A model generated the notes under the pieces. That model made no database searches. It saw nothing but the letters and a program-made list of their open reading frames with translations, and was not told the origin of the DNA. Shown one piece after another: positions 35,821 through 44,347 of a stretch of 64,000 nucleotides of DNA (positions are counted from its first letter, which is position 1; each line of letters starts with the position of its first letter). Origin of the DNA: Paraburkholderia sejongensis (lineage in GTDB: Bacteria > Pseudomonadota > Gammaproteobacteria > Burkholderiales > Burkholderiaceae); assembly GCF_020880815.1 (NCBI RefSeq), contig NZ_JAJITD010000015.1:1-64000 (forward strand), given 5' to 3'. The translations under genes and the position numbers were made by a program.

Positions 35821-36633
35821 ATGACAAATCTGACTGCCACTCATATTTCATCGCCGGAGAGCGCCGGACTTCCCGCCTCGCGCCGCCAGCCGGCCGGGCG
35901 CAAGTCGCAGCAGCGCGTGAAGGAGATTCTCCAGGCGGGGCGCGACGTGTTCTCCGAGAAGGGCTACGAACGCGCGACGACCGCCGAAATCGCGCAGCGC
36001 GTCGGCATTTCGGAAGCCACGGTGTTCAGCTACTTTCGCGGCAAGCGCGAGTTGTGCGCGCGGGTGATCGGCGACTGGTACGACGAGATCATCGACGCGA
36101 TCGAAGCCGGCCTGCCGCGCGACGGCAGCGTGCGCCAGCAGTTCGCGTTCATCGTGCGAATGCATCTGAGGCTGATGCTGGTGAACGGCACCGATCTGTG
36201 CGCGCTGGTGCTGTCGGAGGGGCGCGCGCGGCATCACGAATTGAGTGCGGCGCTGACCGAATTGCAGCGCCGCTACACCGCGCCGCTGATGCGGGTGCTC
36301 GCGCACGGCCAGCAGAGCGGCGAGATTCGCGCGGACATGCCGCTGCGGCTGCTGCGTTCGATGGTGTTCGGGCCGATGGAACACGTGCTGTGGGACGCGA
36401 CGCTGACGAACCGGCAGATCGATATCGAGGCGACCGCGGATCAGCTGATCGACGTGCTGTGGATCGCGCTGACGCCGCCGGATCTCGAGGTCGCCGCGTT
36501 GCAGCGCTTCCGGATGGAGGTGGCGCAGGCGAGCCGGCGGTTCGAGCAGGCCAGCGCGGCGGCGGCTGCAAGCAGCGGCAAAACCGGCGCAACCGGCACA
36601 CGCAAGGCCGCGCGCCGCGCGAAAAGCAGCTAA
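35821..36633 (+). CDS. TetR-family regulator of the liu operon (LiuQ-like)
   Basis: A 270-residue regulator. The N-terminal TetR HTH covers about 25-75 (VKEILQAGRDVFSEKGYERAT and VGISEATVFSYFRGKRELC); the rest is a helical ligand domain ending in a low-complexity Ala/Lys-rich tail (SAAAAASSGKTGATGTRKAARRAKS). It is divergent from liuA with a perfect palindrome between. In betaproteobacteria, liu genes are known to be controlled by a TetR protein named LiuQ in place of the MerR-type LiuR; position and family agree with that, so LiuQ is likely. ATG 35821 is used because the frame upstream lacks homology; no strong ribosome site precedes it. Confidence 0.82.
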   Translation: MTNLTATHISSPESAGLPASRRQPAGRKSQQRVKEILQAGRDVFSEKGYERATTAEIAQRVGISEATVFSYFRGKRELCARVIGDWYDEIIDAIEAGLPRDGSVRQQFAFIVRMHLRLMLVNGTDLCALVLSEGRARHHELSAALTELQRRYTAPLMRVLAHGQQSGEIRADMPLRLLRSMVFGPMEHVLWDATLTNRQIDIEATADQLIDVLWIALTPPDLEVAALQRFRMEVAQASRRFEQASAAAAASSGKTGATGTRKAARRAKSS

Positions 36634-36670
36634 TCTACCGGCTTGCCCGCAGCAGCGAAGGAGAGTCCAA

Positions 36671-37552
36671 GTGCCCGCAGCGAAAAGCGCGAAGCCAAGC
36701 AGAACGCGAAGCGAGAAGGTAGTCGACGAGCCGGTCGAGAAGCCCGTTGCGAAGTCACCTTCCTCCCCCCGCATCCGGATCGGCATCGGCGGCTGGACTT
36801 ACGCGCCGTGGCGCGGCCCGTTCTATCCGGACGACCTCACGCAAAGCCGCGAACTCGAATACGCGAGCCGGCAACTGACGTCGATCGAAATCAACGGCAC
36901 GTTCTACGGCCTGCAAAAACCGGCCAGCTACGAGAAGTGGTACGCGGAAACGCCCGACGACTTCGTGTTCTCGCTGAAAGCGCCCCGTTATGCGACCAAC
37001 CGCCGGGTGCTCGCCGAAGCGGGTGAAACGATCGAGCGTTTCTTCGCGAGCGGCGTGCTGCTGCTCAAACAGAAACTCGGCCCAATCAACTGGCAGTTCG
37101 CGCCGACCAAAAAATTCGATCCCGACGATTTTGAAGCCTTCCTGAAACTGCTGCCGGCAAGCATCGAAGGACAGCCGCTGCGCCACGCGCTCGAAGTGCG
37201 TCACGAATCGTTCAGGACACCGGACTTCATCGCGCTCGCGCGCAAGTATCAGACCGCGGTGGTGCTAGCCGGCGACAGCGACTATCCGCAGATCGCCGAC
37301 CTCACCGCGCCGTTCGTGTACGCGCGCATCATGGGCACCAGCGACAAGCAAGCCAAAGGCTATTCGACCAAGGCACTCGACGCATGGGCCGAACGCGCGC
37401 GCCAGCTAGCCGCCGGCACCACCCCTGCCGATCTGCAAACCTGCGCAGAGCCGCCCGCCAAATCGAGCGCGCGCGACGTCTATCTGTATGTGATCAGCGG
37501 CTTCAAGGAACGCAACCCGGCGGCCGCGATCGAGTTGATTCGCAAGCTCTGA
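36671..37552 (+). CDS. DUF72 family protein
   Basis: Probable TIM-barrel-like protein of unknown activity, 293 residues. It begins with GTG, preceded by AAGGAG at 7 bases. A basic disordered leader of about 32 residues comes before the DUF72 start RIRIGIGGWTYAPWRGPFYP; then LTSIEINGTFYGLQKPASYEKW, FVFSLKAPRYATN, and LRHALEVRHESF follow in family order. Widely conserved near nucleic-acid genes elsewhere, but no role is established. Downstream is the DAHP synthase gene after about 250 bp. Confidence 0.88.
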   Translation: MPAAKSAKPSRTRSEKVVDEPVEKPVAKSPSSPRIRIGIGGWTYAPWRGPFYPDDLTQSRELEYASRQLTSIEINGTFYGLQKPASYEKWYAETPDDFVFSLKAPRYATNRRVLAEAGETIERFFASGVLLLKQKLGPINWQFAPTKKFDPDDFEAFLKLLPASIEGQPLRHALEVRHESFRTPDFIALARKYQTAVVLAGDSDYPQIADLTAPFVYARIMGTSDKQAKGYSTKALDAWAERARQLAAGTTPADLQTCAEPPAKSSARDVYLYVISGFKERNPAAAIELIRKL

Positions 37553-37803
37553 ACCAGCCCGCGCGCCGATCGCCGCGCGCGGGTGTCATAATCGCGCCAG
37601 CGCAGCCGTGCGCGCCCCCGCCAGCTTCATGCCGGGCTCATTGTCCGGCCTCACGCCAAGGCATCCGATCGAGCATCGCCCGAAGTCCGGCGCAGCGAAC
37701 GCACGGCCCACGTCAAACCCATGCAGCGCCCGCGCGCCCTCATCGCGACGCAGCGCGCCGGCAGGCGGCCACGCCGCCCCAACCACCGATTGCGGAGATT
37801 ATC

Positions 37804-38922
37804 TTGAGCGCCCTCGACAACCCGTTGCACGATCAGGAAGTCGGCTCGGCCGACGCTACCCAGGACACCACGCGCATCGACGACGTGCGCATCGGCGCAG
37901 TGCGGCCGTTGATTTCGCCGGCGCTGCTGCAGGACGAATTGCCGGTCCCGCCGGCGGTGCAAACGCTGGTCGAAAAAACCCGCGTCGAAATCGCCGACAT
38001 CCTGCACGGCCGCGACGACCGCCTCGTGCTGATCACCGGCCCGTGCTCGATCCACGATCACGACCAGGCGATCGAATACGCGCGCAAGCTGAAAGCCGCC
38101 GCCGATCACTACAAGGACGATCTGCTGATCGTGATGCGCGTGTACTTCGAAAAGCCGCGCACGACGGTCGGCTGGAAAGGCTATATCAACGATCCGCGGC
38201 TGGACGGCAGCTTCCGCATCAACGAAGGCCTGCGTCTCGCGCGGCAACTGCTGATCGATATCAACGGTCTGGGTCTGCCGACCGCGACCGAATTCCTCGA
38301 TCTGCTCAGTCCGCAGTACATCGCCGATCTGATCGCGTGGGGCGCGATCGGTGCGCGCACGACCGAGAGCCAGAGTCATCGCCAGCTCGCATCGGGTCTG
38401 AGCTGCCCGATCGGTTTCAAGAACGGCACCGATGGCGGCGTGCAGGTCGCGGCCGACGCGATCGTCGCGGCGCGCGCGAGCCACGCATTCATGGGGATGA
38501 CGAAAATGGGCATGGCCGCGATCTTCGAAACGCGCGGCAACGACGATGCGCACGTGATTCTGCGCGGCGGCAAGCAGGGTCCGAATTACGACGCGGCGGC
38601 GGTGCAGGCGACCTGCGATTCGCTGCGTTCAGCGGGACTGCGCGAACAGGTGATGATCGATTGCTCGCACGCGAATTCGAATAAATCGCATACGCGCCAG
38701 ATCGAAGTGGCAAACGATATCGCGCGACAACTGACGCAGCACGAGCGCCGCATCATTGGCGTGATGCTTGAAAGTCATCTGGAAGAAGGCCGTCAGGATC
38801 TGAAGGCCGGGGTGCCGCTGCGGCACGGCGTATCGATTACGGATGCCTGCGTGAGCTGGGCGCAGACCGAACCGGTGCTGGCCACGCTCGCCGAGGCGAC
38901 CCGCAAGCGTCGCGCGAACTGA
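37804..38922 (+). CDS. aroG: 3-deoxy-7-phosphoheptulonate synthase (class I DAHP synthase)
   Basis: First committed enzyme of the shikimate pathway, joining phosphoenolpyruvate and erythrose 4-phosphate. The 372 residues carry the class I landmarks: LITGPCSIHDHDQAIEYA, MRVYFEKPRTTVGWKG, GARTTESQSHRQLASGLS, GFKNGTDGG, DCSHANSNK and VGVMLESHL-type motif IIGVMLESHLEEG. The start is TTG at 37804, with GGAG 6 bases upstream; the frame continues further upstream but without a site. Which aromatic amino acid inhibits it cannot be read with certainty. It converges on the HU gene. Confidence 0.93.
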   Translation: MSALDNPLHDQEVGSADATQDTTRIDDVRIGAVRPLISPALLQDELPVPPAVQTLVEKTRVEIADILHGRDDRLVLITGPCSIHDHDQAIEYARKLKAAADHYKDDLLIVMRVYFEKPRTTVGWKGYINDPRLDGSFRINEGLRLARQLLIDINGLGLPTATEFLDLLSPQYIADLIAWGAIGARTTESQSHRQLASGLSCPIGFKNGTDGGVQVAADAIVAARASHAFMGMTKMGMAAIFETRGNDDAHVILRGGKQGPNYDAAAVQATCDSLRSAGLREQVMIDCSHANSNKSHTRQIEVANDIARQLTQHERRIIGVMLESHLEEGRQDLKAGVPLRHGVSITDACVSWAQTEPVLATLAEATRKRRAN

Positions 38923-38992
38923 GTTCATGCGACGCACACGCGCCGCGCCAACGAGCGGAGATCGTTCCGCCGACGTTGCGCAGCGCGTGATT

Positions 38993-39071
38993 CTTCACGC
39001 CCGACGCCTCGCTTGTGCACGCTTCGCAGCAGGCTGCGCAGCGCACCGCGAAGGCTCGGTCCGGCGTGAAG
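38993..39071. terminator. Long inverted repeat between convergent aroG and HU genes
   Basis: Nine-base arms CTTCACGCC and GGCGTGAAG 61 bases apart, with a nested CTTCGC/GCGAAG pair. It may form one extended hairpin; no T-tract is seen. Confidence 0.35.
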
Positions 39072-39080
39072 CGCGTTGCA

Positions 39081-39359
39081 TTACGACGCGTTGACAGCTT
39101 CCTTGAACGCCTTGCCCGCGGTGAACTTCACCGTCTTGGCCGCGGCGATCTGGATTTCCTCGCCCGTCGACGGGTTACGGCCCACGCGTGCTGCGCGCGC
39201 GCCGGTCGAGAAAGAACCGAAACCAACCAGTTGCACCGTATCGCCGCTCACGACGGCCTTGGTCACTGCTTCGACGATTGCGTCGATGGTCTGGCCGGTG
39301 GCCGCTTTGCTTTCGCCCGTCGCTGCGGCGACTGCATCAATCAGTTCCTGTTTGTTCAT
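39081..39359 (-). CDS. hupB: DNA-binding protein HU
   Basis: Nucleoid-associated protein of 92 residues. Start [20 protein letters not shown], the beta-arm [20 protein letters not shown] and the tail GKAFKEAVN are diagnostic for HU-beta. GGGAAG precedes the ATG. A GGCGCC-N7-GGCGCC hairpin lies 30-48 bp upstream. It stands alone and converges on aroG. IHF subunits differ at the arm, so HU is firm; the choice of hupB symbol is by similarity. Confidence 0.95.
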   Translation of the reverse strand: MNKQELIDAVAAATGESKAATGQTIDAIVEAVTKAVVSGDTVQLVGFGSFSTGARAARVGRNPSTGEEIQIAAAKTVKFTAGKAFKEAVNAS

Positions 39360-39708
39360 AGCACTTCCCGTATGGTAATCATGGAATCGGCGCCCTTCTG
39401 AGGCGCCGGGACCGACACACTAACGCATAGCCCCACTTTCGCGCAAACCCTTGGTGTAAGGCTTGTATCAACGGCGGGGCCTCGATTTGACGTTTTTGAG
39501 AAGCAAACTGCCATAAGAATCGAGGGCTTATGTGCGCGCGCGCTCCCGCGCGTTTTTGCCGCGCATCACAATCCGTTGCAATTTCAGTGCTTTAGCGCGA
39601 CTCGCGGCGAGCCATCGGCGGTTCCGGCAAGCCGCAAGACTAAGAGAGAACACTCAGGCGCGTTCTTTGCGCGATCAGCTCAGGTTAACTTTTCGCAGAA
39701 ATAAAAAA
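39360..39708. other. Divergent spacer of hupB and an exported protein
   Basis: 349 bp. It holds the HU leader with a GGCGCC-N7-GGCGCC hairpin (39389-39407). I see no gene here; an ORF beginning at 39532 is only the upstream extension of the next gene. Confidence 0.5.
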
Positions 39709-40104
39709 GTGAGAACTCGCCGCTTTGCCTCGGGCACGATGCTCGCGATGCTCGTCACCGCGTTCGCGCCGCGTGCCGCCGTCGCGGACGACAACGCCTG
39801 TGCAACCCTCGCCGGTGCAACCCAGTCCGGCGCATTGCAGGGCTTTGCGTTGCGCGCCGGGGAACCGGTCGATCTGATCAAAGGCGCGCAAAAAATTCAC
39901 GGCAGGCTGCTCGTGTTCGGCGACGGCAGCGTCTATCGCGCTTACTGGCAGCCGGATAACAGCGCGGAAAAATACGTGCTCGCGAATGCGGGTGCCGATA
40001 CGGTGAGGCTCGTTTCGACGCCGCCGCAAGGCACGCCCGCGCCGAACGGCCAGCCCGGCACACCGATGGCGCCGCAACGCGTGCTGTCATGTCCCACTCT
40101 TTGA
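39709..40104 (+). CDS. Exported protein of unknown function
   Basis: A 131-residue exported protein starting with GTG: basic TRRF, hydrophobic MLAMLVTAFAPRAAVA, then cleavage before DDNACATL. The mature part is beta-rich (GFALRAGEPVDLIKGAQKIHGRLLVFGDGSVYRAYWQ) and ends in a Pro-rich stretch with two widely spaced Cys (NACATL and VLSCPTL) that may pair. The ribosome site is weak; the longer frame to 39532 would bury the signal peptide and is rejected. Family not recognised. Confidence 0.65.
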   Translation: MRTRRFASGTMLAMLVTAFAPRAAVADDNACATLAGATQSGALQGFALRAGEPVDLIKGAQKIHGRLLVFGDGSVYRAYWQPDNSAEKYVLANAGADTVRLVSTPPQGTPAPNGQPGTPMAPQRVLSCPTL

Positions 40105-40313
40105 TCGCGGCTCCCGACGAGTTGCAGTCCGGCATAAACGACTGACTGCCACGCCGCATCAGCTGCGCGAGCCAGGTAGTACTTACCGATCTCGTGCCGC
40201 TTTATCCAGGTGCCCGGTTTGCCGCGCTCCGACGATCAATCCTGCTCAAGTTAGTCCGCCATCAGCCGATATAAAAAGCTGCGCTGAGCGCCCAAACGTT
40301 TAAAGGGATGAAG

Positions 40314-42287
40314 ATGGTGCGGCCACCAAGATTGAAACGGATGCTATCGGTCCCGGCAGTCGACGCCGAGCTGATGCGTGCGCAATTTCAGGCCTTCAGC
40401 CGGCAGGTCCCGCTGCTCTATTTCATTTTGCTGGTCAACACCGCGTCGGTCGCTATCACGCATCTGGCCAGCGCGCCGTTGTGGTTGTCGCTGTACATTC
40501 CGCTCGGGCTCGGCGGCGCGTGCCTGTACCGCTGCGCGCGCTGGTGGCTGCTGCGGCGCCGTCCGCTGACGACCGAACGGGCCGTTGGCGAAATGCGCAG
40601 CCTGGTGTGGGTGGTCGGGCTGTTCGGCTTCGCTTTCAGCTGCTGGTCGATCCTGCTGCTGCCGTACGGCAGCGCATACCAGCAGGCGCAGGTCGCGTTT
40701 TATATGAGCACCACGCTGGTGGGCAGCGTGTTCTGTCTGATTCATTTGCGGGTGCCCGCGCTGCTGTTGCTGTGCATCGTCATCCTAAGCTTCTGCGGCT
40801 ATCTGATCAGCACCGGCGATCCGGTCTTCATTGCGATGGCCGTCGATATGGCACTGGTCGGCGTCGCGCTCGCGGTCGTGATCCTGCAATACTGGCGCAC
40901 CTTCACCGACGCGATTCAGGCACAGCGCGAGTTGCAGACCAGCCAGCTCAACACGCAGCGGCTCAGCGACGACAACTTCCGGCTCGCCAGCATCGACAGC
41001 CTGACCGACCTGCCGAACCGGCGCAGCTATTTCGCGTCGCTGCGCGCGATGGCGGAGCAGGCGGCCGCGCGCGGCGGCAGTTTCAATGTCGGGGTGATCG
41101 ATCTCGACGGTTTCAAGCAGGTCAACGATATCTATGGCCACGCGAGCGGCGACCTCGTGCTGCAGGAAGTCGGCGCGCGTCTGCTCGCGCTCGGCGAGCC
41201 GGCGCTGCTGTTCGCGCGGCTCGGCGGCGACGAGTTCGGCGTACTGGTGTGCGAGAAGCTGTCGAACGATGCGCTGGTCGAACTCGGGCAGCGCATCTGC
41301 GATGCGCTCAGCCGGCCCTACCAGCTCGCCGGCAACGTCGCGGAACTGACCGGCACGATCGGCTGGGCCGCGTTTCCCGACGCGGGCTCGACGGTCGAGC
41401 AGGTGTTCGAGCGCGCCGACGCCGCGCTGTATGTCGGCAAGGAAAACCGCCGCGGCAAGCCGGTGATCTTCTCGACCGAACATGAAACGCGGATGCGGCG
41501 CCTCAGTCTCGTCACCCAGGAGCTGCGCCACGCGGACCTCGAAGCGGAGCTGTTCCTCGAATTCCAGCCGATCTACGACCTGCCCACGCAACGCCCGATC
41601 GGTCTCGAAGCGCTGGGCCGCTGGCACAGTCCGCGGCTCGGCATGGTGCGGCCCGAGGAATTCATTCGGATTGCAGAGCGTACCGAGCTCATCCTGAGCC
41701 TCACCGACGTACTGCTGCGCCAGGCGCTGCGCGAAGTCGCGCACTGGCCAGCCGATCTGTATCTGTCGTTCAATCTGTCGGCGGTCGACATTTCGACGTC
41801 GGCCCGCGCGCGGCGGCTGATCGACATCGTCGCGGCGAGCGGGGTGTCGCCGCAGCGGGTGACGTTCGAGATCACCGAGACCGCGTTGACGCGCGATTTC
41901 GAGCAGGCGGCCAGCGCGCTGACGATGCTCAAACAGGCCGGCTGCCGCGTGTCGCTCGACGATTTCGGCACCGGCTATTCGAGCCTGAGCTACGTGCACC
42001 GGCTGCCGTTCGACGCGATCAAGATTGACCGCAGCTTCGTGACCGACGTCGATACCAACAGCGCGTCGAAGAAGATCATCAAGTCGGTGATCGACCTGTG
42101 CCGCAACCTGGGGCTCGAATGCGTGGTCGAAGGGCTCGAAACGCCGCTGCAGGCCGATGTCGTGAAAGCACTTGGCGCGCACGCGGTGCAGGGCTATCTG
42201 TTCAGCCGGCCAATGCGCTCCGGCGCGGTCGGCGGTTTTTTGCAGACCGCGTTGGCGCAGCGGCAGGCGACGGAGACGCACTCGTAG
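40314..42287 (+). CDS. Membrane-bound GGDEF-EAL protein
   Basis: Cyclic di-GMP enzyme of 657 residues. Six hydrophobic helices (about 30-205) form a membrane sensor, followed by a GGDEF domain (about 225-390, motif RLGGDEFG near 303) and an EAL domain (about 410-650, IGLEALGRW near 430). Both active sites look intact: EAL keeps EITET, DDFGTGYSSL, KIDRSFV and EGLET. The inhibitory RxxD I-site before GGDEF is absent (GEPA). It could be bifunctional. I prefer ATG 40314, with GGGA at 6 bases; ATG 40308 directly follows the site and is too close. Confidence 0.93.
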   Translation: MVRPPRLKRMLSVPAVDAELMRAQFQAFSRQVPLLYFILLVNTASVAITHLASAPLWLSLYIPLGLGGACLYRCARWWLLRRRPLTTERAVGEMRSLVWVVGLFGFAFSCWSILLLPYGSAYQQAQVAFYMSTTLVGSVFCLIHLRVPALLLLCIVILSFCGYLISTGDPVFIAMAVDMALVGVALAVVILQYWRTFTDAIQAQRELQTSQLNTQRLSDDNFRLASIDSLTDLPNRRSYFASLRAMAEQAAARGGSFNVGVIDLDGFKQVNDIYGHASGDLVLQEVGARLLALGEPALLFARLGGDEFGVLVCEKLSNDALVELGQRICDALSRPYQLAGNVAELTGTIGWAAFPDAGSTVEQVFERADAALYVGKENRRGKPVIFSTEHETRMRRLSLVTQELRHADLEAELFLEFQPIYDLPTQRPIGLEALGRWHSPRLGMVRPEEFIRIAERTELILSLTDVLLRQALREVAHWPADLYLSFNLSAVDISTSARARRLIDIVAASGVSPQRVTFEITETALTRDFEQAASALTMLKQAGCRVSLDDFGTGYSSLSYVHRLPFDAIKIDRSFVTDVDTNSASKKIIKSVIDLCRNLGLECVVEGLETPLQADVVKALGAHAVQGYLFSRPMRSGAVGGFLQTALAQRQATETHS

Positions 42288-42326
42288 CTGGCGAACCTCG
42301 CGGTCGCCCCCCGCGCCGTTCGCCAG
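42288..42326. terminator. Bidirectional hairpin between convergent genes
   Basis: Arms CTGGCGAAC and GTTCGCCAG with a nested CGCGG/CCGCG pair, followed by TTT on the plus strand. It lies exactly between the GGDEF-EAL and DUF899 stops. Confidence 0.6.
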
Positions 42327-42328
42327 TT

Positions 42329-43054
42329 TCAATACGCGAGCTTCGGATACCAGTCGGTCCCGCGCCCGCCGGGCGTCATGTCGAGAATCGTCCACAACGG
42401 CATCAGATCGGGCGCGCCGCGCGGATCCTGGCCCGGGTCGGCGGTCGATGGCCCCATCTCCTCGGCCCAGAAGTGCCGCACTTGCCCACCGGTGCGCGTG
42501 AACACGTTGACCGCCGGATTGTCGTCGCCGGCCGGGTCTTCGGCCGCATAGTCGCGATTGAAGGTGTTGCCGCCCGACGAATAGATCCGCAGATGCCGCC
42601 AGCCGCGCTCCTGTTTGAACGCCAGCAGTTTCTCCAGCGGCGCGCGGCCGATCACCGCGAACGCGACGCGCTGCAGGATGTCGGGCATTTCGCCGTCCCA
42701 CGCGCTCAGCAGCGACGTGCACATCGGGCACGGCCGCGCGCGTCGCGGGCCGAACATCCAGTTGTAGGTGACCAGCGTGTCGTGCGCGCCAAACATTTGC
42801 GACAGCGTGACCGGTCCGGCTTCGCCGTCGAACTGGTAGTCCTCGGGCACGAGACCGCCCGGCGGGAGCGCCCGGCGCTGCGCCGCGACCCGCTCGATGT
42901 GGCGGCGCAACTCGATTTCCGCGGCCAGCAGGTCGTTGCGCGCACGGCGATATGCGGCGCTTTCGCCCGGAAAGCGCGGCGGCAAGTCGGCCAGTTCGCG
43001 GGCCGGTTTCAGCGTTTGCGTTTGCGTCTGTGTAGATGCGTTTGCGTCAGTCAT
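42329..43054 (-). CDS. DUF899 thioredoxin-like protein
   Basis: A 241-residue DUF899 protein with a thioredoxin-like fold. The pattern LPPRFPGESAAYRRARNDLL, QMFGAHDTLVTYNWMFG, CPMCTSLL and NVFTRTGGQVRHFWAEEMG and the ending LWTILDMTPGGRGTDWYPKL are typical. The CPMC pair is at the place of the thioredoxin active site. AAGGAG 7 bases before ATG 43054 decides the start against an open frame to 43180. A run of QTQTQTQT-type repeats sits near the N-terminus. Divergent from a LysR gene, so it may be its target. Enzymatic role unknown. Confidence 0.88.
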   Translation of the reverse strand: MTDANASTQTQTQTLKPARELADLPPRFPGESAAYRRARNDLLAAEIELRRHIERVAAQRRALPPGGLVPEDYQFDGEAGPVTLSQMFGAHDTLVTYNWMFGPRRARPCPMCTSLLSAWDGEMPDILQRVAFAVIGRAPLEKLLAFKQERGWRHLRIYSSGGNTFNRDYAAEDPAGDDNPAVNVFTRTGGQVRHFWAEEMGPSTADPGQDPRGAPDLMPLWTILDMTPGGRGTDWYPKLAY

Positions 43055-43266
43055 CAGCCATCTCCTTGTGAGAAATCGGGTGAGAAATGAAGCTCTCGAA
43101 AACGACGGGCAAGCGGTCGCCGATGCGTGCCGTGCTCTTAGATAACGACGTATGAAGCGAGCGGAAATCGACACATGCAAGGGAAAATTCTTTCCCCGCC
43201 CCGCGCGTCCGACCGGCGGCGCCGCACGGTATGCTTGCGCGACACACCACCGCCACCCACACCGCC

Positions 43267-44265
43267 ATGCCGCTTCGCCTGCCCCCCTTGCCCGCGCTGC
43301 GCTTTTTCGAAGCGGCCGGCCGGCATCAGAGTTTCAAACTCGCCGCCGCCGAACTGAACGTGACGCCGAGCGCGATCAGTCACGGCATCGTCGGGCTCGA
43401 GGAAGCGCTCGGCGTCGAACTGTTCGTGCGCGAGCCGCGCGGCATTTCGCTGACCGCGAGCGGCGCCGATTATCTGTCGTACGTCTCCGAAGCGTTTTCG
43501 CTGATCGCGATCGGCACCCAGCGACTGCCGACGCATCGCGCCGACCGGCCGATCGCGCTCAGTTGCGCGCCGACCTTCGCGTCACGCTGGCTGCTGCCGC
43601 GTCTCGCCGGCTTTCGCGCGCGGTGGCCGCGGGTGAACGTCAGCGTGGATACGTCGTCGCGGCAGGTCGGGTTTCCGGTCGACGGCTTCGACTTCGCGAT
43701 CCGCATGAGCCGCGCGCCGGTCGCCGGCACCGCGTGGACGCGGCTGTTCGACGAGCAGTTCGTGCCGGTCTGCAGCCCCGCGTATCGCCAGACACTGCGC
43801 GACGCGGGCGGCGAGATCGACCTGCGACAGGCGACGCTGATTCACGTGAACACCGCCGGCGAGGACTGGCAGGCGTGGCTCGATGGCACCGGCACGAGCG
43901 GCATCGATGCCGCGGGCGGCCTGCGCGTCGACACGATCCAGCTCGCGTTCGAGGCGGCCAGCATGGGTCTGGGCGTCGCGCTCGGGCGCAAACCGCTGGT
44001 CGACAGCGATCTGGCGAGCGGCGCGCTGGTCGAGGCGTGCGCGGGCACGGTCGCGTCGAGCACCGCGTACTGGCTGGTCAGCGCCGAGGACGCCGACAGC
44101 GCGATCCGCCGCCCCGAGCTGGCGGACTTCAAACGCTGGCTGGTCGGCGAGGCCGCGCCGTTCGCGAGGTCGGCGGCGAGCGGCGGCAATCTCGAAGCCA
44201 ATGCCGAAGTCAATGACAACCCCAACACCGGCAGCGACGGCGGCGCGACCCACCCGCATAGGTGA
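43267..44265 (+). CDS. LysR-family regulator (GcvA-like)
   Basis: A 332-residue regulator. The HTH is in PLRLPPLPALRFFEAAGRHQ / LAAAELNVTPSAISHGIVGLEE, the start typical for GcvA-like LysR proteins, followed by the effector domain (PIALSCAPTFASRWLLPRLA, FDFAIRMSR). The C-terminus has a 25-residue Asn/Gly-rich tail (GGNLEANAEVNDNPNTGSDG) not usual for the family. It is divergent from DUF899 across 212 bp and 82 bp upstream of an MFS gene on its strand; either may be regulated. An alternative start 12 codons upstream at 43231 is possible. Confidence 0.85.
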   Translation: MPLRLPPLPALRFFEAAGRHQSFKLAAAELNVTPSAISHGIVGLEEALGVELFVREPRGISLTASGADYLSYVSEAFSLIAIGTQRLPTHRADRPIALSCAPTFASRWLLPRLAGFRARWPRVNVSVDTSSRQVGFPVDGFDFAIRMSRAPVAGTAWTRLFDEQFVPVCSPAYRQTLRDAGGEIDLRQATLIHVNTAGEDWQAWLDGTGTSGIDAAGGLRVDTIQLAFEAASMGLGVALGRKPLVDSDLASGALVEACAGTVASSTAYWLVSAEDADSAIRRPELADFKRWLVGEAAPFARSAASGGNLEANAEVNDNPNTGSDGGATHPHR

Positions 44266-44347
44266 GCCACGCTCACCTGTCAGCGAAGACTTTTCCTTTG
44301 CCGCGCACGCGGCGCACTGCGACGATGGCGTTCAAGGAGAACCCGCC

